64,000 nucleotides of DNA, from NCBI GenBank assembly GCA_946699065.1, contig CAMPDV010001723.1:1-64000 (forward strand). Direction: 5' to 3'. This stretch comes from Loxodes magnus (lineage: Eukaryota > Ciliophora > Karyorelictea > Loxodida > Loxodidae). This document shows, piece after piece, positions 23,646 to 32,711 of the stretch (the first letter of the stretch is position 1; the number at the start of each line of letters is the position of its first letter). Position numbers and translations under genes: made by a program. A model generated the notes under the pieces. That model had not been told where the DNA came from, did no database searches, and worked only from the letters and a program-made list of their open reading frames with translations.

Positions 23646-26444
23646 ATTTTAAACTTAAAAGTTAAAAGCTTATTAAAATTTAAATAGTAAAGATATATTC
23701 TTTATTAAATTTATACCCAATTTATAAATTCAAGCATCCTTTATGAATTTACATATAATAAAAATAAATATTTTCCTTTACTAAATAATTTATTCATAAA
23801 TTGCTTATTTAATATTAAATTTGATGAATTATTGAAAGAATCTTTAACTTCCTATATTTATTCGATGATTATGCTTTAAAGGATTTTTATTAATAGAAAG
23901 TTATTAAAAATATCTGATCTAAGATACATTGTATTTTGATATTCATTTTAAATTTTATTAAGAACTTCATACCTTTTTACCTATTATTGTCTTGAAGATA
24001 AAATTGTTTGTTCCTTTTTTCTAAAAACTAAACTTTAAGTAACTGAGAAAATGAATAAAATCTAATTTCTTAAGTCTTTATTACTAAATAAGTTTAATTT
24101 CACTTATAATCATTTTACATTTATCTAGCTACATTTCTTTTAGTAGGTTTTTCCTTTTTCATAACTAGTTTTAAAAATTTAACTTTTAACATTTTTTTAA
24201 ATAGTTGCAAATTTAACTTGAGAGTAGAGATAAAAATTTAGATTTCATTTGATTCTAAATAGCTTTTTATCTTTATAACCTTTTTATAAGAAGGCTGTTT
24301 TTAGCATTAGTTTAAGAGTAAAAGCTAGTTAGATTTGTATAATTTGTAAATTTATTTGTCTAGATAGGTGAAAACTCTGAAATAATAAATAAATGATAAA
24401 GTTTGAGTATAAAAAGAATAATAAACTGAAAATTCTTAAAGTTTGATAGATATAAAATTGTAATAGTGTTATATAAAGCATAATATTAATTTAAGCTAGT
24501 ATATTTATTTAATTTTAAAGCATAATATAAGTATAAATGTATAATAATAAATTACTAAGCTTAGTAGAAATTTAAAGTCCTAGAAGTATTATTTTAATTG
24601 TTTTGCTATATAATAGTAAAGAAATAAATGCTAAATATAAAGGATTTATCTTTTATATAGTTACTTTTGATTAAATTCTTTTAAAATAAAATAAAATAAA
24701 ATAAAATAAAAATTTTATAAATAAGTAAGTTTATAAAAGTTATATAAGATAATTAAAGTAACTAACGATGATTAACTTAAATTAGTTAACTACGTAGTAA
24801 TCATCTAGAAATAAGAGTGATATAACTACTAGAGCATAATCCTAACATCATGTTTAGTAAATATAATAAATTTTAAATAAATTTTAGATTTTTAATCACA
24901 TTATACTCGTAAATAATAGCCAAGCATAATCAATAAAAGCTTAGCTATTCTAGAGTTCTAAAAAATATTATATAATTATATAGATTAAAGTTGCAAGCGT
25001 TTATAACTATTAAAAGATAACTAGAATATTATAATCAAACATTAAATAGCAAAAGAAATAGAAAACACTTTTCAATTATCAACAATAAAATAGTTATAAT
25101 ATTCGAATAAATTATAATTCATAAGCTTTTCTTATTTTTCATATAGACAAAATAAATTAAACTTATGTAGTTAGATATTTAAAGTGTGTATATATGAATA
25201 TAATTTATTTTTAACGTTAAAAGATTATGAATATAAATTAAGAAATAAGAACTCCCAGATTAATAAGAAAACCTTTCTATTCTAGTAAATGAGATCAATT
25301 TTAATTCAAATATCTATTACAGTTTTTATTGCAATTTTAATTTATCTTATTTATCTCTTTAACTTTAAGAAGTCTAAATAAATTATAAGTATTTTAAAGT
25401 GTTTGATAGTTTCCAAATATTTTTAAATAGAAAGAAAATTTAAGTATTTATCCAAAAATACAGAATAACAATTATTTATTTTATTAGATAAGTATTATTA
25501 ATAACTAATAAGATAAACTTTGCTTTTCTATTCTTTTTTTAGAGGAGATATTTCTCTTAAAATTTAGCTTGATAGCATAAATTTGAAATTATTTATTTAA
25601 AAAATAAAAAGATTAAAGTTTTCTGAATAATTACATATAAATAGCTATAAAATTTATTCTTTTAATAGCAAACTAATTAATATACTTATTCATTTATATT
25701 TAAAATTATCTAGCACTATCAATTATTATATTTCACTTGATCCAATTTTCTTATACTTTAGACAATCAACTTTAAATTTTCTAAATGTGAGCATATTTAT
25801 ACTTCTTCTACACAAACATAAATAGAAATAAAGTTTTAATTTATAATAAATATACATTCCTTATTCAGTTATTCTCTATAATAGAGTTATATGATTTCAA
25901 CTATTTTTATTTATATACCAATGTATTTAATTATTTAGTTAGAAAGTTCTTTGTATATACTCATATATTATAAATCTTCTTTATATCAAATATTATCTAA
26001 CTTTATATTTTTCGAATCAGTTAAGTGCTTTATTTTTATTTGCATTCCAATTTCGTTTAGTTCTACATAAAATTTCTAGATACTTTTGAGTTATCGATTT
26101 GATTATATTCTTAAAATAGTTATCTACCACTTTTAATATACTTTAAAATCTAAGAACTAGAGTTTAAAATTTATAAGATAATATGACTATAAAATAAATG
26201 GAAACTAAATTAAAATTATTCTAATAAATGTGAAAGCTTACATTTATTGTTCTTTTATACTTAAGAACTATATAAAAATATAAAGGCAATATGTCTATTT
26301 ATAAATGAATGACCTCATAAACATAACTTAAACAATTTAAAGCTTAAATTAGTATAATTAATTAAATAATTTATTCAAATGAACCTTTATAAAAAATTAT
26401 AATGGAATATAGTTTATCTAAGTCTTCTACTTATAAATAATCTT
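23646..26444. other. A+T-rich intergenic DNA, paralogous to the receptor D 3' flank
   Basis: No gene seen. It aligns intermittently with 57489-59455, the 3' flank of receptor fragment D: shared TTTTATAAATAAGTAAGTTTATAAAAG at 24711 and 58722, AAACTTAAATTAGTTAAC at 24776 and 58782, and an AAGCTTAGCTAT block. Both flanks end in a minus-strand LINE ORF1 copy. A short (AAAAT)n run lies at 24682-24711. Confidence 0.55.
24682..24711. repeat. (AAAAT)n microsatellite
   Basis: Five to six consecutive AAAAT units. A plain short tandem repeat with no further context. Confidence 0.85.
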
Positions 26445-27321
26445 AATAATAATAATAATAATATACTTAAAGTTAGTAGAGTTTTGCATTCTCTGGAATT
26501 GCAACCAGTTCCTGCGGACAGTTTTTTTAACGTGGGTGTGATCCACGACCTTTTTATTAAGTGGAAGGTTATCACTGTAACCGTTCAAGTGGTCTTGCAA
26601 AAAGCTTTTATTTGTAGATCCCTGTTGGAGTTATTCATAGTTTATTGAGTTGTCTCCATGTTCTTTTCTGCTCTTATTTGTTTATTTCCTTTCATTATCA
26701 ACAGTTTTTTAAAATATGTTGATTTGATTTGCAACATCAACAAAGTTTGTATTATTGTATCTATTTCGTTCTTTTTTATGATAATTTATTTTCTATATTT
26801 TCTAATCTTTTAATGAAACTTGTAGCAATCATTTCTTTTTCTGGATTCAATTCTGTTTTTAATTCTATTGGTATTTTTTCTATTTTCATTTTTGTGTCGT
26901 ATTTAAAATTTTATTATGATTAAGTTCAGAGTTATTCTTCCGTTATTAATTTGCTAAAAATAAGTTATCTTCTAAGTATTAGTAATTCATTGTTCTAATC
27001 TTCTATGTTACTCATTAGTTCCCGTATTTTTTCGCCTAAGTTTTAAGTTGTTTCTTCATAATTTGAGATTACTTTTTACATTTGGTCTAATTAAATTTAA
27101 ACTTTTTGATTAGTTTCGTTTTTAGGTTAACTTATCTCTATTTATCCTACCATAACTTTACCTTCTGAAGAAGAGCTTGACTCCTCCTATTGTCATTATT
27201 TTTTCTAAATTTCTTTTGCCGCTTTTCTCTTTAGGTTTCTAAGTTAATTTTTTGGGAGTCGAAGAGATTAATCCATTTTATTTTCGTAAAAAATTCTTAT
27301 TTCTTAACTTTCAATACTCAT
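26445..27321 (-). mobile_element. LINE ORF1-type element with (TTA)n tail, open copy
   Basis: From an ATG at 27321 the minus strand is one frame all the way to the tail when UAR=Gln and UGA=Trp. It encodes an N-terminal charged region, a Ser-rich linker (EESSSSSEGK), a coiled coil (EETTQNLGEKIRELMSNIE), a zinc knuckle CWCCKSNQHILKNCW near 26740 (CX2CX4HX4C, first Trp = TGA), and a C-terminal region with WRQLNKLWITPTGIY and RGSHPRQKNCPQE. The frame meets a (TTA)n tail at 26445-26462 with essentially no untranslated region. It is homologous to the copy at 59456-60130. No reverse transcriptase is encoded, so any mobility would need a partner in trans. Confidence 0.75.
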
Positions 27322-27825
27322 AATATTAGACAGTTAATTAAGAGAATTAGAAAGAGTTTTAAAAGAAAATAAGTTTAAAGATAAGACATTTGGATAAGTT
27401 AGATTAGTCTTTAGAATATGTTTCATCTAGTATTTTATTCTAAATCATAAAATAAAAATAATATTTCATATTCTAAGAAAGATATTATTAATCTGATAAT
27501 AATCTTAAGAAAATACGTTATTATATATCTTTTTATAGCTTGAAAATGCAAATTAAATAAGCTAAACTACATAAAGATCATGAGCATTTTTTTATTTAAA
27601 GTTCAGAATAAAATAAATCATGTATATTCAAGTTATTTTAATAGAAATAAAGCTAATGTTAATAAATTATCATAATGAAATGTATCTAGAAATTAGATGA
27701 AAGAAAGCAAAATACTAGCATGCGCTTTATTATTAAACTTATAAAAATATTATATTAAAATAAAATAAAATGTAAAATAAATTAATAAGTAAACTTTAGA
27801 TTTGTATAAAGTGTATTTTCTTTAT
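27322..27825. other. A+T-rich spacer between two LINE-type elements
   Basis: No coding pattern seen on either strand. It separates the element ending at 27321 from the 3' tail of the next minus-strand element. Confidence 0.5.
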
Positions 27826-28167
27826 AAAAAAAGTTTAAAAACTTTATTAAAGTCTTGGACGTCAGTCATCTAACCTATTCTATCAGCTTGTCTCCATTAG
27901 TTTGTCATGAATTCTTACTAGGCTTAGTTAGGCGGTATATAACTTCATTAATGCACCATCCTTTAATATTCTGAATTGTTTTAATCTTGCATGTACGTTC
28001 CTAATTATTTCTCCAAGGATTAAGATTTGAATTAAAGAATTTTTTCTATAAATTTTCCGCTTTATGTTAGATATATCCTAAATCTTTTTTTAAAAATATC
28101 TTATTTATTCTTTCTTTAAATTTCGCTTAGTTAGTAACAGTATTTTCATTAATGTTATTTATTGCAC

Positions 28168-28180
28168 ACGTAATATTTTA
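28168..28180. repeat. Target-site duplication, left copy
   Basis: ACGTAATATTTTA on the left matches ACGTAAAATTTTT at 29009-29021. The uninterrupted homologous site in copy 1 of the composite (reverse complement of about 2594-2606) has a single ACGTAGCATTTTA. A duplication of about 13 bp next to a simple-repeat tail is typical of target-primed reverse transcription. Confidence 0.65.
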
Positions 28181-29008
28181 TTAATAATAATAATAATATA
28201 CTAAATTAAGTGTTTGCTGCTTTGTGGAATAACAACCTAATTTCCACCGCCAACCAGTGATCGCTCCTGAGGTTTAAAATAAAAGTTCGACACACCAAGT
28301 TTTTTCGAAGTACTGGAACTTGATTGGAAAATTCTCTTTCTGTAAATTCTTCTGTCCATAGTCACATAAATTCTCATTAATTCTCTTCATACTTCTTCGC
28401 TGTTTCTCTTCATCTGTTTCTTGTATATCTTGTATCTCTTGTAACTATGTAATCTTGATTAGCACAGGTAACATCTCTCGAGAATCCTTCTAATATTTGT
28501 TGTTTCTATTTGCCTATCGTCTTCTACTTTCATTTTTTTTTCTTAGATTAAAGATTCTATTCTTTTTTGTCCAAGTTGCTTTAATTCGATTTCTTATTTG
28601 ACTAATCTTTCTTCAGTATTTTTACTTTTTTCTAATAATTTTTTGTTTTCTTACCTTAATATTTTGACTTCTTCTTACAGAATTCGAACGATTTCAAAAG
28701 AGTTTCAATTAATATTTATTCTTCATTTTTTATTTTTGCATTATCAGATTTCATATAGTTACTTGGTCTTGGTTTAGGAAGAAAGTAAATATTTTATTAT
28801 TCGTTTTATTATGCTTTTTTTAATTTAAGTTTTTATTTTATTTAAGATTGTCTTTAATTTTCTACTGTTGGAGGTTATTAAGATTAAGAAAATTATTATT
28901 TTAATAAAGAAGACGTGGTGGATGAAGAATTAGAAGTCTCTGATTTTTACTCCTTTATCTATGAAGACTGCAAAAACCCTTCTTGAGACCTTCTGCCATT
29001 TTTTATAT
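28181..29008 (-). mobile_element. LINE ORF1-type element (family 1) nested in a family 2 element
   Basis: An 830-bp insertion that begins (minus strand) with an ATG near 28999 and MAEGLKKGF, homologous to the other family 1 starts. It has a zinc knuckle CYLCQSRLHSYKRY with the last ligand changed to Tyr, a Trp-rich C-terminal stretch (GAITGWRWKLGCY) and a (TTA)n tail at 28181-28199. The knuckle and N-terminus are in different frames, so it is decayed. It is flanked by an imperfect target duplication. Confidence 0.7.
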
Positions 29009-29559
29009 ACGTAAAATTTTTTTCTTCTTTTAAAATATTATTCCATTTATTTAATTTAAATTTACTAGTTATTTTAAATTAATGTTTACTGTTTATTTTA
29101 TTTGAGGCTTCATTTTCTATTTCCATAGGATCTGATTGATTCTGCTAAAAACAAAATGGTGTTTCCTGAAATTATTATTAAGTTTAAAAAATTATTTGTT
29201 TCAGTTTTTTTTCTATTTCTTATGATGATTAATATTTTTTCTCGAGCAAAACGATATTAATTTTTCTATTTTATCAGTGAGGTATCTATTTTTGAACATA
29301 AACTCTTTTAATGACTTAGATAATATTTTTATTTGAGTTTGTGTCGGCAGTTTTTTTGATTCTGGACTTCCAAGTGGTTAATGTTCATCATATCAGTTAT
29401 ATTTCTCACTTTCACTCATTGTAATTATTTCGCTTTTTTATTTTTTAGAGAATTTTCCTGTTTTAGTATTTTGTTCAAAGTTCTGTTATTTCTTAGAAAC
29501 CATTTTATATAATTTTTATATAATAGCTGAAGCTATAGAAAAATTAGCTTGATAATTAT

Positions 29560-30930
29560 AAATGAATATAATTAATATTAATTATTTATTACTTATTCTA
29601 TTTATTTTTTATTATAATGTGATTCTTAACTATTACTTTTCTTTTATTATTTTCAAATTTAACTCCTATTTTTATTTTATAAATCCTTAAATAAAAATAG
29701 TACATATTTTATATAGCTTTCAATTATATCCACTTCAATTATTTTAATTTCTAAATTAATATCGTTTTATTTATAATATCTTTATTCTAGTTCTTGGGTA
29801 TCTACCGCGCATTAAAAAATTCCAGATTAAATTAAATAATGTTCAACTTCAGTTAAATATAGTGATTTTTATGATTTCATTCCCTTTCTGAAATTTTTTG
29901 ACCTATATCTTTGCTTTAATTTGACTTTATTTTTATATCATTTTGTTTCTCTTATTATTATTTAATCTTTGCTCATTTAAAAATAATTATTTTAAGTATT
30001 TTATTCTCATATTACTAAAAGAATTATTTTCCCTCAGTTATTCTTAAATCAAGTTATTTGTTAATCTTTTTGCTTTATGCTTCTCATTTTTTCTTATTAA
30101 AGTTCAATATCTTCTCATATTTATTTATTGTTTTTTGTTTCTTAGTTTGCTAATAGTTGATAATACTCTAGCGTTTCTTTCATTTTTTTCTATGCTTTAT
30201 TAATTTAATTTATGATTTGAGATTTATCAATTCAACTTTTCAGATTAATGTTTGCATTTAAGTATTATGTTGTTTCTTGAATCTGAAAACTTCGTTTTTA
30301 TATAACTTATCTGTAATATAATCATTTAAAAAGTGCTAAATTTTTTATTATTGCTTGAAAATACAAAGTATTTAATCTTAATCAATGTGTCTTTCTGAGA
30401 GATCAATTCTAAAAAATATTAATTCCGTCAAAATTCTATAACTTAATTTTTATTCTTTTATCAATTCCTTGCTTGTTGCTATATATGCTATCTTTTTAAA
30501 TTAGATTTCGTTTTTATATTATTTATATTATTTTTGCTGTTTTCATATCTTATATTTTATTAATATTTCGTTTAAAATTTTTGTATGTATTTTATTTTAA
30601 TTTCTTTATTATTATTTTTATGTTTATATCTTTAATTTATAACTGCTTATTTCATAGTATTTTTCAAAATTTTAATATTTTGAGTTCTATTTATAACTCT
30701 ACTTGAATTATTGCTAGAATTTTATATATTATCCGCTTTTTCTTGTTCTTAATAATTTCTTATTTTTCTAATAAATTTTGTAAAATTTTACAAATCTTTT
30801 TGTAACTTATTCTTTAAATCTTATCAGTTAAATATATTATATTGAAATTCCTTGAATTAAGCTTATGAAATTTTCAAATCTTTTCTTGTGATCTATTTTT
30901 GCGCTAATTTTTTCATTTATCTATTCCTAC
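29560..30930 (-). pseudogene. Coiled-coil coding region, probably a broken gene
   Basis: The minus strand is Lys/Gln/Glu-rich and reads as a long coiled coil when UAR=Gln and UGA=Trp; KAQKKMKETLEYYQLLANQE and KQIWEDIELQQEKMRSIKQ are clear stretches. A more mixed segment (YLTEVEHYLIQSGIFQCAVD) follows towards 29780. An ATG at about 30912 opens a plausible N-terminus (MKKLAQKQITRKDLKISQ), but that frame is not the one carrying the best coiled coil, so at least one frame change is likely. It lies downstream of the giant OTU-RING gene on the same strand. I cannot tell whether it derives from the same family, and it could also be an expressed gene with unrecognised introns. Confidence 0.45.
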
Positions 30931-30934
30931 TTAG

Positions 30935-30955
30935 GTGCTACGCGCTCTATAATCA
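30935..30955. repeat. G+C-rich motif, copy 1 (GTGCTACGCGCTCTATAAT...)
   Basis: A 21-bp block identical to 32315-32335, followed in both places by T/A text containing TTTATTTATAT-like sequence. Such G+C-rich identity is very unlikely by chance in this A+T-rich DNA. It may be the 3' end of a short element, 5'-truncated here. Confidence 0.6.
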
Positions 30956-31998
30956 TCTTTGTTTATTTATATTAATTATATTTTATAAAAGTTTAGTCTT
31001 TTTATATGGGCGAATAATTATTCACGATTTATTGTATCAAACATTTTTCAGCATCAATTAACATGATTAATAAATTTTATTTTAAATTCTCTTTTTATTT
31101 TTATAGTTCTCTATTATTTACTTTAGTTATCATATATTATTAGCCGCTTATAACTTAAAATATTATAAATTTTAAAATTTATTTAAAAATGTTTTAAATA
31201 TAATTTTCAAAGTTTCAAGATGCTTGCTGAGTTTTTAGCTCTATATTTATATAGAATATATCATAATAAAATTATTTAAATTTTATAAGGAAACTTTATT
31301 AGCAATGGTATATAATTATTAAGCTTCATTAAAATATATAGTAAATATCATTTTTAGATATTAATTTACATCTCTTATGTTGATTTTTAATTTAATTCCT
31401 ATATGAGATTTACTCCCAACTTTCATGATGTAACTATTATTTAAACTAAATATTTTCTTGTCATCTATATTAATTGATTATTTTACTTTCATTGGATAAT
31501 AAAAACAAGTAATCTCTACAGACTTTAATAATAAAGAAACTCGAAAATTCTAAATAAATAATTACCAGAAAGATGAAATAATCAGATAGCAACTTCATAT
31601 AAGATAATAGTATTTTATCATATGAACCTTCCAACTCTCCATTGCTTTATTGAAATATTTGTTTTCTTTATGTCTTTATTCAACAATTAAAATATATTTC
31701 TATCTATTTTAATTGTATTTATAAAGTTTGATGTATATGCTATTGATTATATTTCATAAAGGGTATAGATGTAAATGTAAATGAATCATATTCTTACATT
31801 TATTATATGACTATTTAAAAGTTATTTGGCTATATCACGTAGAGATCTATTTAACTTAAGACAGTGCTACAAATATATTTTTATTGCTGTAAAAAGATTT
31901 AATTTTATCTCTGTTTAGGTTATAAAATTTAATTTATGTATTAGTTTTGAATTAATGAAGCAATCCATTTAAAAGCTGTAATTTTATTATATTATAAA
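30956..31998. other. A+T-rich intergenic DNA
   Basis: No coding or repeat signal recognised between the short G+C-rich motif and the structured segment at 32.0 kb. Confidence 0.5.
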
Positions 31999-32140
31999 AC
32001 CGCCATAGTTGTTCGAAGGTGAACAACAAGGTCATCTTCATCAGAGGTTGGGGAAGTTAAGTACCCATAATCGACTTTATGTCTTCCTCTGCTTTGGTGA
32101 TGCAATGAGACACAATCCTGCCATGTCCCTGGACCTCCAG
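31999..32140. other. G+C-rich, hairpin-containing segment (possible structured RNA or SINE-like head)
   Basis: A sharp island of about 50% G+C in very A+T-rich DNA. It begins with a perfect 7-bp hairpin (GTTGTTC, loop GAAGGT, GAACAAC; 32008-32027). A second possible stem pairs CAGAGG (32042-32047) with CCTCTG (32086-32091), enclosing GGGGAAGTTAAGTACCC. GCCATA, AAGGTGAA and GAAGTTAAG echo blocks of 5S rRNA in the same order, but the spacing and the 3' half do not fit a functional 5S gene. Options are a 5S-derived SINE-like head, an unrecognised small RNA, or a scrap of foreign coding DNA; strand is undecided. Confidence 0.35.
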
Positions 32141-32290
32141 CAAGTATTAAAGATTACGAGTATTCTAAATTTACATCAGTATTGAACATTTTTATCAGTA
32201 CTTAATAATTATACCAGTATTGTACAAGGTCTACCAGTATCTGATAATTTTATCAGTAAGAAACATTCTTGACAGTATGAAACATTTTTT
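32141..32290. repeat. 19-20 bp iterons with CAGTA core
   Basis: Seven to eight degenerate units. CAGTA begins at 32177, 32196, 32215, 32235, 32254 and 32273, with weaker AGTATT units near 32143 and 32158, so the spacing is 19, 19, 20, 19 and 19. The core is well kept while the A/T linker varies, as in a protein-binding array or an old minisatellite. It directly follows the G+C-rich hairpin island. Confidence 0.65.
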
Positions 32291-32314
32291 TTTAAGAGCT
32301 GTGCACCAACGAGA

Positions 32315-32335
32315 GTGCTACGCGCTCTATAATCA
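32315..32335. repeat. G+C-rich motif, copy 2, self-complementary
   Basis: Identical to 30935-30955. With two more bases on the left it can fold as AGAGTGC / GCGCTCT around a TAC loop (7 bp, one G-T pair). It closes the 31999-32335 unit of hairpin, iterons and terminal hairpin. Confidence 0.6.
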
Positions 32336-32711
32336 AATTTATTTATTTATGTAGATACAAATTATTTAGACTTAACAATAATAACTACAGCTTATTTAAG
32401 AGAGTCATTATATTTAATTATTTAAACTTTAATTAAAATAATAAATCAATTAATTAAATCCCTCAAATAACTAAGTCTCTCATTATACAAAAAGCTACTA
32501 CATTGCATTAAATTTAAATTTAGTAAATAAAACAAAATTTTTTAAACCTTTAAAATATAAACTAATAAATGGATATTAATTTAAAAGGTTAATTATACAT
32601 CTTGAATAATTTATTATATAAAGAATTTTTAAATTTAGTTATATTAAGTTTAAATATATTATTGATGACTTTTTATTTTGTTTATATAAACTAAAATGTA
32701 AGAAATATAGA
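32336..32711. other. 3' flank of the giant OTU-RING gene
   Basis: A+T-rich. The part next to the gene (32570-32711) is partly conserved at 12980-13130, beside the decayed copy. No separate gene seen. Confidence 0.5.

Larger units (their letters stand above)
27826..29515 (-). mobile_element. LINE ORF1-type element, family 2, split by an insertion
   Basis: Reverse-strand homologue of 2109-2962 and 55746-56604. The 5' part lies at 29515-29009 and the 3' part at 28180-27826, with a foreign element between. From ATG 29503 the N-terminal MVSKKQQNFEQN block is in the same frame as the MSESEKYNWYDEHQ block. In both + strand copies these two blocks are one base out of register, so this copy shows the ancestral start. 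The knuckle region lies at the insertion site. The 3' end reads TAATAAAGTTTTTAAAC, matching the TTTTTAAC tail of the + strand copies. About 860 bp of element sequence remain. Confidence 0.7.

Noticed and set aside
31999-32140. A functional 5S rRNA gene.
   Set aside because: Only short blocks agree (GCCATA, AAGGTGAA, GAAGTTAAG). The extra 7-bp hairpin, the spacing and the 3' half do not fit 5S structure.
32141-32290. CRISPR-like array.
   Set aside because: Eukaryotic context, units of 19-20 bp with a 5-6 bp core and no constant repeat/spacer alternation.
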